Assembly (NCBI GenBank): GCA_002724975.1 | Contig: PBQF01000070.1 | Span: forward strand, 1 to 15,806 | DNA: 15,806 bases | From: Parcubacteria group bacterium | GTDB taxonomy: Bacteria > Patescibacteriota > Minisyncoccia > Phycocordibacterales > GCA-002724975 | Reading direction: 5' to 3' | In this document: in pieces, positions 1-7,631 of the stretch | Position numbering within the stretch: the first letter of the stretch is position 1 | Layout of the letters: each line of letters begins with the position of its first letter | Notes under the pieces: model-generated | The model's database searches: none | Told to the model about the DNA's origin: nothing | Seen by the model: only the letters and a program-made list of their open reading frames with translations | Program-made: the position numbers and the translations under genes

Positions 1-2031
1 ATGAGTAAGACCGCTGCTACCATTACTGTTATTGCCTTTTTGTTTGGCAGTGCCTATGGTGGATGTTTTTACAGCATAATGTCATTGAAGGTATTGGTAT
101 GGTTTCCACTTTTACTCTTCCTTACGGAGAAACTGTTCAAGAAAGAGGAAATGCTTTATGGAATACTTATAGGAATTGTTGTGAGTGTTCAGATTTTAGC
201 AGGATATCTCCAGTTCGCATTGTATTCTATCATATTTTCGACACTTTACTTTATTGTACATCTGTGCTTTTATCATTTAAAAGACAGAGGTTTTAAGAAA
301 AGTACACGTATCGCTTTCTTCTACCTTATTGGTGCCTTTGTGGCGTTTGGGCTTTCTGCGGCACAACTATTTGCTACTGTGGAGTTAAGTCAGTTTTCAA
401 GCCGCCAAGGCCTCGGTATTGAGTTCAGCATGTTAGGTTCTTACACCCCATTGGGGTTGATACAGTTACTCTTTCCGCGATGTACTTTTGCTTCGGGAGG
501 GTTACTGTATATTGGAATTCTACCATTTTTTCTCTCTCTTGTTGTTGTTTTCTACAAAAAGGATCGGTTTTCCTGGTTCTTTATTTTCCTGACCTTATTT
601 TCACTGATTCTGGCATTTGGGGAATATAGTCCACTTTATGCATTTATTATCAAGGCTATAGGGTTTTATGGGTTGAGGGTTCCTGCAAAATTTCTGTTCT
701 TTACAGTTTTCTCCCTTACCATCCTAGCAGGCTATGGCTTTGATAGGTATTGTTCGACTTCTGCAGATGAGAGACAAAATACGAGATATACAAAGATTAT
801 ATTTTATGTTTCTGTAGGTGCGGTTACAACTTTAGTTATTGCGAATATAATTCTGTTTCTTGGCAAGGGGTTTTTAATAAATTTTGGCCGGAATTATGTA
901 GAAAAGAACATATATGGAAAACCCTTCCACCATCACTCACTTGATGTATATTATGATAAAGTTGATTCTGTCCATCAGTCATTGGTTTCAAATACATATA
1001 TTTATAATCCATTTATCATATCATCAATAGTAATCCTCATAATCTCATTTTTCGTAATAAAATACGTAAGAAGATGGGTTTCATTATGGGGCCTTCAGTT
1101 TACGTGTATAGCGTTGGTTATTATTGATTTGTATGTATTCAGTCTGTTTGGGACAGGCTTCAGGGGAAATATGGCGCCTGTTAAGGAATCTTTAAAAGCG
1201 CCTGGAGCAATAGAATATTTGCAAAGAGATACCGGTTTGCACAGGGTTTATGGCCTCATTCCAAATAAGTTTCAGGATGATTATTCGAGGTTTCTGCCTA
1301 ATTATAACATGTATTACCAAATATCTGATGTGGGCGCATATAGCCCTCTGGTTATGAATGATTATTATAAGTTTATGGAGATGGGAGGTGTTGATGATTC
1401 TATCTGGCGTTTAGAGCCTTCTTTAGACTCACTAAGTAAAGACCTTAATCTCCTGAGTCTTTTAAACGTGAAGTATATTATAACTTATGAAGAGATTAAC
1501 GATAAAAGGGTGGAACTTGCATATAGTGATGAGAAGGTAAATGTATATAGAAACAAGGGGTCTTTGCCTCGTGCATTTTTCCTGTCTGATTACAAGGTAA
1601 TCAGTGATGGGCAGGAGGCCCTGGAATACTTGAGAAGTGAAGATAACCCAATGGATGTTGTGGTGCTTGATAAAGAGCCTGTCATGTTTAGGAACGGATC
1701 AGATGAACAGTATAATAACGCAAGTGTTGAGATCAAGGATTATTCTCCAAACAAGGTTATCTTGAATATAACTGCTTCCTCAAATGGGATCCTGGTTCTC
1801 AGTGATACATTTTATCCTGGGTGGAAGGCTTTTGTTGATTTGGAGGAAACAGAAATCATGAAGGCAAATACTGTTATGAGGGCCGTCATTATTCCCAAGG
1901 GTAAGCACATTGTAAAATTTGTTTATGATCCGGTGCCTTTTAATTATGGTTTGAGATTAGGTCTTTATACTCTTATTTGTGTACCGATTATGATCTTTGT
2001 ATCTAACCTGAAGAAATTTAAGAGATATTAA
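1..2031 (+). CDS. YfhO-family polytopic membrane protein (5' truncated by window edge)
   Basis: This is the C-terminal 676 residues or so of a YfhO-type membrane protein. The family has a GT-C-like membrane fold; Gram-positive YfhO takes part in glycosylating cell-envelope polymers. About eleven hydrophobic segments are visible, roughly at residues 5-20, 27-44, 52-70, 72-91, 104-124, 168-186, 191-208, 228-246, 264-287, 336-384 (probably two) and 650-668. The family-typical GLRVPAKF is at 224-231. A soluble region (about 400-640) ends in the characteristic beta-rich segment with YPGWKAFVD at 605-613, followed by a closing membrane helix. The first in-window ATG falls on base 1, but the opening residues align with the interior of relatives (family length is usually 750-900 aa), so the true start lies upstream. 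It is separated from the sugar operon by 398 bp and is probably a separate unit. The substrate cannot be read from the sequence. Confidence 0.85.
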   Translation: MSKTAATITVIAFLFGSAYGGCFYSIMSLKVLVWFPLLLFLTEKLFKKEEMLYGILIGIVVSVQILAGYLQFALYSIIFSTLYFIVHLCFYHLKDRGFKKSTRIAFFYLIGAFVAFGLSAAQLFATVELSQFSSRQGLGIEFSMLGSYTPLGLIQLLFPRCTFASGGLLYIGILPFFLSLVVVFYKKDRFSWFFIFLTLFSLILAFGEYSPLYAFIIKAIGFYGLRVPAKFLFFTVFSLTILAGYGFDRYCSTSADERQNTRYTKIIFYVSVGAVTTLVIANIILFLGKGFLINFGRNYVEKNIYGKPFHHHSLDVYYDKVDSVHQSLVSNTYIYNPFIISSIVILIISFFVIKYVRRWVSLWGLQFTCIALVIIDLYVFSLFGTGFRGNMAPVKESLKAPGAIEYLQRDTGLHRVYGLIPNKFQDDYSRFLPNYNMYYQISDVGAYSPLVMNDYYKFMEMGGVDDSIWRLEPSLDSLSKDLNLLSLLNVKYIITYEEINDKRVELAYSDEKVNVYRNKGSLPRAFFLSDYKVISDGQEALEYLRSEDNPMDVVVLDKEPVMFRNGSDEQYNNASVEIKDYSPNKVILNITASSNGILVLSDTFYPGWKAFVDLEETEIMKANTVMRAVIIPKGKHIVKFVYDPVPFNYGLRLGLYTLICVPIMIFVSNLKKFKRY

Positions 2032-2319
2032 GATCATAGTTTGCTTTAGATAAATATTTTTATATAAATGAGTTCTTTAAAAAAACTTTTATTGCTTTTG
2101 TGGATTTCTACAGTATTTTTCTGCTACTTTAAATTGTTTTTGCTTCACAATTTACTAGAGTTTATCAGGATGTAAACTTGCTGGTAATGAGATGGCGCAA
2201 ATGAAAGAATAAAGCCGTATTGATGTGTTTCATAACATCGTTTACAGATTTCACAATATTTTTTTTGCCGGATAAAGCAGAAATCATCAAAACACAGAAT
2301 GGACATTAAATATTAATTA

Positions 2320-2370
2320 AGTGTATACACTGCTATAGCACAACTAGTGATACTAAACAGTGTATACGAT
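2320..2370. repeat. Inverted repeat / palindromic pair, candidate operator
   Basis: AGTGTATACACT at 2320-2331 is a perfect 12-bp palindrome. A second copy begins with AGTGTATAC at 2359-2367 and matches 10 of 12 positions through 2370. Read as arms, GTATACACTG (2323-2332) and CAGTGTATAC (2358-2367) form a perfect 10-bp inverted repeat with a 25-nt spacer. The two centres are 39 bp apart, and the pair ends about 30 bp upstream of the putative -10 box. This is typical geometry for two dimeric regulator sites, but the binding protein is unknown. A mobile-element scar is the alternative. Confidence 0.45.
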
Positions 2371-2379
2371 GTTGTAGTA

Positions 2380-2406
2380 TTTACCATTATCAATGACTTT
2401 TATAAT
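2380..2406 (+). promoter_or_regulatory. Candidate sigma70-type promoter for the nonulosonate operon
   Basis: A perfect TATAAT -10 box sits at 2401-2406. The best upstream hexamer is a poor TTTACC at 2380-2385 with a 15-bp spacer, so activator help is plausible. Transcription would start near 2413, leaving a leader of about 17 nt that contains the Shine-Dalgarno GGAG (2418-2421), 8 nt before the ATG at 2430. The box is followed by TGTAAAA, similar to the second candidate promoter at 12928. Confidence 0.4.
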
Positions 2407-2429
2407 TGTAAAAATATGGAGATTTTGAG

Positions 2430-3617
2430 ATGAAGACATTTATACCTTACGGAAAGCAATGTATAAATAAGGCAGATATTGATGAGGTAGTGAAAGTCTT
2501 AAAATCAGATTGGATTATGCAAGGTCCGAAGGCTAAAGAGTTCGAGGATGCTTTAGCTGAATATTGTGGTAGTAAATATGCGGTAGTAGTTTCGTCTGGG
2601 ACTGCAGCACTGCATCTGGCCTGTTTGGCTGTTGGCTTTAAGAAAAATGATGAAGCAATAACGACTCCGATTACATTCTCAGCCACGTCAAATTCTGTTA
2701 TTTATGCTGGTGGAAAACCTGTGTTTGTAGACATAGATTATGAGACTCTCAATATAGATCTGCAGCAGATAATAAAGAAGATCAACGGAAAGACCAAAGC
2801 GATTATGCCAGTTCATTTTGCGGGTTTACCTTGTGACATGATAGAAATAGCAAAGATTGCCAGGAAAAATAAATTAATTGTAATAGAGGATGCCTGCCAA
2901 GCCTTAGGTGCAGAATATAGACATCAGGGTAAATGGTACAAAGTGGGTAACGGTAAGCATTCTGATATGACAACTTTTAGTTTTCATCCTGTAAAATCAA
3001 TCACAACAGGAGAGGGTGGAGCAATCTTAACTAATAGGAAGGATTTATATGAAAAACTTCTTATGTTACGTAATCATGGTTTTACAAAGGATCACAAGAA
3101 GTTTGTTAATAATAAACCCTCAAATGGTCCATGGTATCACGAAATGCAATATTTAGGATATAATTATCGTTTAACAGATATTCAATCTGCTTTAGGAATA
3201 AGCCAGTTAAAGAGACTTGATATATTTACAAAACGAAGAGAAGGAATTGCTAATATTTATAATGAATCTTTTAAAGATTTGAAAGATTATGTTGATCTGC
3301 CTTTTGTACCTTCTTATGCAAAAACTAATTGGCATTTGTATGTTATTAAATTAAAAGCTGAGGATGGTATTGAGGTTAAGAGAAGGGATATTTTTAATTA
3401 TTTAATTAAGAATAGGATTGGAGTGCAGGTTCACTATATCCCTGTATATTGGCATCCTTATTATAAGAAATTGGGTTATAAGAAGAAAACATGTCATATG
3501 GCGGAAGATTGTTATAGCCGCATTTTCTCTCTTCCTTTACATCCATCTTTAAGAAAAGCGGATATACAAAGAGTAATAAATATTCTTACAGAATCTCTAA
3601 GGGAGTTATTGAGATAG
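2430..3617 (+). CDS. pseC: DegT/DnrJ/EryC1/StrS aminotransferase, PseC-like
   Basis: PLP-dependent sugar aminotransferase of 395 aa. PseC/SpsC enzymes convert a UDP-4-keto-6-deoxy-HexNAc to the 4-amino sugar using glutamate, in the cytoplasm. The N-terminal IPYGKQ with SDWIMQGP and the SSGTAALHL block (PLP phosphate contact) are typical of PseC. The PLP-ring aspartate is D154 in EDACQALGA, and the Schiff-base lysine is K189 in SFHPVKS, followed by the GEGG loop. Length is close to the family norm (375-400). The start is supported by GGAG 8 nt upstream. It is the first gene of the cluster, directly behind the candidate promoter. The PseC assignment over other DegT enzymes rests on the N-terminal motif and on the PseG and NeuB neighbours; exact substrate stereochemistry cannot be deduced. 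Confidence 0.85.
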   Translation: MKTFIPYGKQCINKADIDEVVKVLKSDWIMQGPKAKEFEDALAEYCGSKYAVVVSSGTAALHLACLAVGFKKNDEAITTPITFSATSNSVIYAGGKPVFVDIDYETLNIDLQQIIKKINGKTKAIMPVHFAGLPCDMIEIAKIARKNKLIVIEDACQALGAEYRHQGKWYKVGNGKHSDMTTFSFHPVKSITTGEGGAILTNRKDLYEKLLMLRNHGFTKDHKKFVNNKPSNGPWYHEMQYLGYNYRLTDIQSALGISQLKRLDIFTKRREGIANIYNESFKDLKDYVDLPFVPSYAKTNWHLYVIKLKAEDGIEVKRRDIFNYLIKNRIGVQVHYIPVYWHPYYKKLGYKKKTCHMAEDCYSRIFSLPLHPSLRKADIQRVINILTESLRELLR

Positions 3618-3769
3618 AGTATATGTTAGAAGAGGATTGGACAGCTGTAGTAATTGATCAAACTGGTATGGGTTCAATGCATTATCTTGAGAAAATAGTA
3701 ATGGTGTAGTAGGGGAAATTTAATTGGTATGTGGCAAATCGCTTAATGTAAAACAGATTGATAAGTAGA

Positions 3770-3784
3770 ACTGCCAAAGGCAGT
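3770..3784. repeat. Short perfect hairpin in the pseC-SDR spacer
   Basis: ACTGCC and GGCAGT form a perfect 6-bp stem around an AAA triloop, about 40 nt upstream of the SDR start. There is no following T-run on the + strand, so it is unlikely to be a terminator. It could be an mRNA-processing or stability element in the 207-bp spacer between two genes that are otherwise in one array. Function is unknown. Confidence 0.35.
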
Positions 3785-3824
3785 AAAAATGATCAAAAGT
3801 TGAAGGATAAGAGAGGGTAATATT

Positions 3825-4751
3825 ATGAGAGAAGTTCTTGTTACAGGAGGTGGAGGGTTCATAGGTAAGAAAGTGGCTCAGGAGTTGTTAAGTAGGGGTA
3901 TTCAAGTGAGACTATTTGATTTGGTAAAGTCAAATATTAAAGGAGTTAATTGTGATTATGTTGGAAGTATATTAGACCCTTATAAATTATCACATGTAAT
4001 GAAGGGATGTAGTCATGTTATCCATTTGGCTGCAGCATTGGGAGTAAATAGGACCGAGACTAACAGGTTGGAGTGCTTGTTAATTAATATTCAGGGTACT
4101 ATTAATGTGTTAGAAACATGTGTAAAAGAAAGAGTTGAAAAAATTATTTTTGCTTCTTCGTCTGAGGTTTATGGAGAACAGCCCGTTCAGCCGATTATAG
4201 AAGAAGCCCTTCTTAATCCTAAATCTAACTATGCGGCAAGTAAAATAGTAGGTGAGGAATTTATGAAAGCATATCTTGAGACGTATAAAATGAAATACAA
4301 TATAGTGCGATTCTTTAATGTATACGGAGAGGATCAGAGAGATGAGTTTGTAGTGCCAAGATTTGTTAAGAATATTGTAAATGATAAACACCCTGATATT
4401 TATGGAGAAGGAGATCAGATTAGATGTTTTTGTTATGTAGAAGATGCTGCTAGAGGGATTGTAGATGTCCTTTCCTCTCCTGCGGAGTCAGAAATATTCA
4501 ACATAGGGAACGACTCTGAGCCTATTTCAATGAAGGATTTAGCTAGTAAAATTATAAAGATATCCAATAAGAATTTAAAACCTCAGTTTGTGTCTTATGA
4601 TGATTCAGATAGGGATTCACATAGAGATATTATACAAAGAATACCTTCTGTCGAGAAAGCAAAGAAGGAACTTGGTTATAAGCCCAAGGTGTCTTTAGAA
4701 GAAGGTCTTAAGAAAATGATTGGGTTTTATGAGGTAAAGAATAATTGTTAA
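3825..4751 (+). CDS. NAD-dependent epimerase/dehydratase, extended SDR
   Basis: Nucleotide-sugar-modifying extended short-chain dehydrogenase, 308 aa. The Rossmann motif GGGGFIG is at 8-14 (G8, G11, G14), and an acidic residue at the end of the second strand (D32) favours NAD. The active-site tyrosine/lysine pair is Y136/K140 in NYAASK. The block before it reads SSSEVYG (111-117). Classical 4,6-dehydratases such as RmlB have T-D-E there, whereas the S-x-E pattern is usual in epimerases and UDP-glucuronate decarboxylase/ArnA-type enzymes. It is not the PseB family, which has a different N-terminal motif and length (about 330 aa). GAGG at 3813-3816 lies 8 nt before the ATG. Position after pseC suggests it supplies or epimerises the precursor of the amino sugar. 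It could be a GalE-like 4-epimerase or a LegB-like dehydratase; the reaction is unresolved. Confidence 0.8.
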   Translation: MREVLVTGGGGFIGKKVAQELLSRGIQVRLFDLVKSNIKGVNCDYVGSILDPYKLSHVMKGCSHVIHLAAALGVNRTETNRLECLLINIQGTINVLETCVKERVEKIIFASSSEVYGEQPVQPIIEEALLNPKSNYAASKIVGEEFMKAYLETYKMKYNIVRFFNVYGEDQRDEFVVPRFVKNIVNDKHPDIYGEGDQIRCFCYVEDAARGIVDVLSSPAESEIFNIGNDSEPISMKDLASKIIKISNKNLKPQFVSYDDSDRDSHRDIIQRIPSVEKAKKELGYKPKVSLEEGLKKMIGFYEVKNNC

Positions 4752-4806
4752 ACAGGTAAAGGATTGCCTGTGATATTTAAGTTGCTGAGAAAGTATATAC
4801 AGGAAA

Positions 4807-5541
4807 ATGAACATTGTTGCAATCGTACAAGCCCGTATGGGATCAAATAGGCTTCCGGGAAAAGTGTTAAAGGATATTTCAGGTAAGCCGATGTTATGGC
4901 ATGTTACAGAACGGATTAGACATTGTAAAAATGTTAACTCTATTATAGTTGCGACAACAAATAATAAAGAAGACTCCATAATAGCAAACCTGGCTGTCAA
5001 ATGGGGGATAAACATTTTTAGAGGTAATGAGGATGATGTCCTTTCAAGATTTTACATGGGGGCAAAGCAGTATACAGCAGATATTATTGTGCGGGTGACT
5101 GCAGATAGTCCTCTTATTGATCCTGATCGTATTGATGAAGCTATTAATTTGCTAATAGACGATAATTGTGATTACATTAATCCTGACAGGAATTATTCAT
5201 TATTGCCTCGTGGAATCCGTGCGGAAGTGTTCCCTTTTAAGGCCTTAGAAAGAGCACATCAGGAGGCGCAAAGCCGCAGTGATAGAGAACATGTTACTTC
5301 ATTTATACAAAGAGAGAAAGCCTTATTTAAATATGGATGGCTTAAAGGTCGGAATGAATTCCAGCGACCTTCATTGAGATTTGTTGTTGATGAAAATGCA
5401 GATTTGCATTTTATCAAGAAGATTTATAGTAAGCTTTATAAATATCCGGAGATAATAAGTCTTGATGATGTTTTTCGATTGTTGGAAGCAGAAAATAATT
5501 TATTAGAGATCAATAAGCATGTAATACAGAAAAACCATTAG
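4807..5541 (+). CDS. spsF: SpsF-type cytidylyltransferase
   Basis: Nucleotidyltransferase of 244 aa. Its expected role is activating the nonulosonate with CTP to the CMP-sugar (PseF step). The signature QARMGSNRLPGK (8-19) is the nucleotide-binding loop of the SpsF branch, and RVTADSPLIDP (96-106) contains the likely metal-binding D100. SpsF proteins are a separate branch from NeuA/PseF but occupy the same place in sps-type clusters. The start is chosen because MNIVAIVQAR is the normal family N-terminus; AGGA at 4801-4804 sits unusually close to the ATG (2 nt), so initiation may be weak or coupled. The gene is 55 nt after the SDR and only 2 nt before the PseG-like gene. The activated sugar is inferred from context. 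Confidence 0.8.
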   Translation: MNIVAIVQARMGSNRLPGKVLKDISGKPMLWHVTERIRHCKNVNSIIVATTNNKEDSIIANLAVKWGINIFRGNEDDVLSRFYMGAKQYTADIIVRVTADSPLIDPDRIDEAINLLIDDNCDYINPDRNYSLLPRGIRAEVFPFKALERAHQEAQSRSDREHVTSFIQREKALFKYGWLKGRNEFQRPSLRFVVDENADLHFIKKIYSKLYKYPEIISLDDVFRLLEAENNLLEINKHVIQKNH

Positions 5542-5543
5542 TT

Positions 5544-6602
5544 ATGATTTGCAACAAGATAGAATCAAGTAGGAAAGGTAAAACAGTATTGATCAGGGTT
5601 GATGCGAGTAAAGATATAGGGTTTGGCCATCTAATACGCTGTTTTTGTTTGGGAGAGGAAATCTTAAGGAAAAAACATTCTGTATTGTTTGTAACTCGAA
5701 GATATGATGGATTGTCGGAACGATTGTTAAAAAGAAAAGGCTTTAATTATGAAACACTTAATAATAATCTTACAAAAAAGCAGGAGATTGAAAGGATCAA
5801 TTCTATTGCTGTAAAACATAAAACTTCAGTGATGGTATTTGATACTTACAGTCTTACTAACAATTATATTTTAAAAATAAAGAAACAAGGAATTCCTATT
5901 TGTCTTATAGATGATAGAAACTATCTTGTAAGGCCTGATGTTGAAGCTATTACAAACGGTAATGGTTTTGCAAAACAACTGGAGTATGTTTTGCAGAAGA
6001 AAACCAAATTATATTTGGGAGAAAAGTTCTTTCTGTTGGATAAATGTTTTATTGCTTCAAAAAAAGAAGTTGAACGAGGCAGAAAGAAGGCGGCAGGAGT
6101 TTGCATGAGTAACATGGATTATGATTCTTTGCAACGAGTAGTAGGTTTTTTAAATTCATTTATCGGTGAGGAAATAGATGTTGTTTTTACAGGCGCTCAG
6201 AAAGATTATATGACGCAGATGAAGAAAATCTACAGGGGTCATCAGAATATCTCGATTTATCATGATCTTGACACGGAAGATATTGCCCGATTGATGAAGG
6301 GCTGTTGCCTGTTTTTTCTAAGTGGAGGGACAATGATGTATCAGGCAATAGCAGCAGGTTGTATTGTTTTTGCGATGCCTGTTCATAAACATCAGAGGCG
6401 TAATGTAAATGCCCTTGTTAGAAAAAAAGTTGTTCGCTCATTGGAAAAAGACCAGAAGTTGCTTTTAGCACAAAAGAAGAAATCAATAGAAAAGATTATA
6501 AAAGATCCCGGACAGAGGAAACGTATTTTAGAGACAACAGCAGGTTTTGTGGATGGCAAAGGTCCGCAGAGAGTGGCAGATATAGTCTTAAGTCTTTGTT
6601 AA
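5544..6602 (+). CDS. pseG: PseG-like UDP-diacetamido-trideoxy-sugar hydrolase
   Basis: GT-B-fold hydrolase (352 aa) that in the Pse pathway removes UDP from the 2,4-diacetamido-trideoxy-altrose precursor to give the free sugar for the synthase. The N-terminal IRVDASKDIGFGHLIRC (17-33) carries the catalytic histidine at H29, equivalent to the one in the Campylobacter PseG loop. LIDDRN is at 121-126. The nucleotide-binding segment FFLSGGTMMYQAIAAG (257-272), followed by PVHKHQRRN, matches the family GGxTxxE/xNQ region. The domain-linker loop, usually a glycine-rich GGSD, is here SNMD at about 189-192, a visible divergence. The start lies 2 nt after the spsF stop with no ribosome binding site, so translation is probably coupled. 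The family call is firm; exact substrate isomer is not certain. Confidence 0.8.
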   Translation: MICNKIESSRKGKTVLIRVDASKDIGFGHLIRCFCLGEEILRKKHSVLFVTRRYDGLSERLLKRKGFNYETLNNNLTKKQEIERINSIAVKHKTSVMVFDTYSLTNNYILKIKKQGIPICLIDDRNYLVRPDVEAITNGNGFAKQLEYVLQKKTKLYLGEKFFLLDKCFIASKKEVERGRKKAAGVCMSNMDYDSLQRVVGFLNSFIGEEIDVVFTGAQKDYMTQMKKIYRGHQNISIYHDLDTEDIARLMKGCCLFFLSGGTMMYQAIAAGCIVFAMPVHKHQRRNVNALVRKKVVRSLEKDQKLLLAQKKKSIEKIIKDPGQRKRILETTAGFVDGKGPQRVADIVLSLC

Positions 6603-6611
6603 TGAGATATT

Positions 6612-7631
6612 ATGAATAATAAGTTTCGAATAAGAAATCGGAATATCGGTATCGGAGCCCATGTTTTCGTTATTGCTGACATTGGTGCAAACCATAATGG
6701 AGACCTTTTGCAGGCAAAAAAGCTTATTAGATTGGCAGTCTCATGTGGGGTGGACGCTGTTAAATTTCAGTCTTACAGGGCTGATCATTTTATAAGTAAA
6801 AAGTATAACTCGGATGGATATAATTTGATAACGAAAAACCAGATGCCACTTGGGTGGAATAAAATACTTAAAGATTATTGTGAGGAAAAAGGAGTTTTGT
6901 TTATGACAACTCCATTTGATACTCCCATGGTTGATTATCTTGAGAAGCTAAAGGTGGCATGTTATAAGATAGCGTCCTGTGATATTACGTTTGTCAGGCT
7001 TCTCCGTAGGGTTGCAGAGACAGGGAAACCGGTAATTCTTTCTACTGGGGGTTCATCAATGGATGAGATAAGTAATGCTATGCAGATTTTCCGGAAGGCC
7101 CGGAATAACATGGTAGTGTTGCTGCACGCTGTGGTTAATTATCCTTGTGATTATAAAGAGATAAATCTTCGTTTTATGCCTGAACTGGGTAAGAAGTTTT
7201 CAACGCTTTACGGTTTGTCTGATCATTCTCCAGGTATTGAAGTTGGTATTGCCGCTGCAGTGCTGGGAGCGAAGGTAATTGAAAAACATTTTACTGAGGA
7301 TAGAAGGCAAAAAGGTTCGGACCATGCATATTCTCTGGAACCTGAAGAAATGGAGTATTTAGTAAGGTCAATCAGGAATGTTGAAGAAAGCATGGGGAAA
7401 TCTGTAAAAAAAATCAATCCTACTGAAAAAACAAGAATGAAGAGAGCAAGGCGAGGTATTTATGCCGATGGCAACATTAAGAAAGGTGATTTTATAACGG
7501 AAAATAACATCCTGGAATTAAGACCAAAAAGTAATGTCGGAGCCGGAGAGATAGATTGTATTGTTGGAGTTAAAGCAAAAAAAGATATAAAAAAAGGTGA
7601 TAAGATACACAAAGCTGATTTATTATTATGA
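6612..7631 (+). CDS. pseI: NeuB/PseI-family nonulosonic acid synthase
   Basis: Condenses phosphoenolpyruvate with a six-carbon N-acyl amino sugar to make a nine-carbon nonulosonic acid in the cytoplasm. At 339 aa it has full family length. The TIM-barrel part begins VIADIGANHNGD (metal/PEP region, N27-H28-N29), has SDHS at 203-206 and EKHFT at 224-228. A C-terminal SAF (antifreeze-like) domain occupies about 278-339, starting with the family's RRGIYA segment. There is no clear ribosome binding site before the ATG, which is 9 nt after the pseG stop. The neighbours pseC and pseG favour PseI over sialic acid NeuB; LegI cannot be excluded. Its stop overlaps the start of the ATP-grasp gene as ATGA, tying the next four genes to this pathway. 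Confidence 0.88.
   Translation: MNNKFRIRNRNIGIGAHVFVIADIGANHNGDLLQAKKLIRLAVSCGVDAVKFQSYRADHFISKKYNSDGYNLITKNQMPLGWNKILKDYCEEKGVLFMTTPFDTPMVDYLEKLKVACYKIASCDITFVRLLRRVAETGKPVILSTGGSSMDEISNAMQIFRKARNNMVVLLHAVVNYPCDYKEINLRFMPELGKKFSTLYGLSDHSPGIEVGIAAAVLGAKVIEKHFTEDRRQKGSDHAYSLEPEEMEYLVRSIRNVEESMGKSVKKINPTEKTRMKRARRGIYADGNIKKGDFITENNILELRPKSNVGAGEIDCIVGVKAKKDIKKGDKIHKADLLL

Larger units (their letters stand above)
2032..2429. other. 398-bp intergenic region between the membrane protein and the nonulosonate operon
   Basis: No convincing gene is present. It contains a 35-codon hydrophobic open frame (2068-2175) without a ribosome binding site, an AT-rich middle, a palindrome/inverted-repeat pair (2320-2370) and a TATAAT box (2401-2406). 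No clear rho-independent terminator was seen after the upstream gene. The length, against the tight packing downstream, suggests this is the main regulatory region for the operon starting at 2430. Confidence 0.6.

Noticed and set aside
2068..2175. 35-codon hydrophobic open frame in the intergenic region, like a small membrane peptide or signal sequence
   Set aside because: No ribosome binding site, and very AT-rich sequence where TTT/TTA/CTT codons make a hydrophobic peptide likely by chance. Could be a remnant, but not supported as a gene.
4110..5015. Two minus-strand open frames of 93 and 106 codons over the SDR/spsF region
   Set aside because: They overlap well-supported + strand genes and show only composition-driven hydrophobic or basic stretches.
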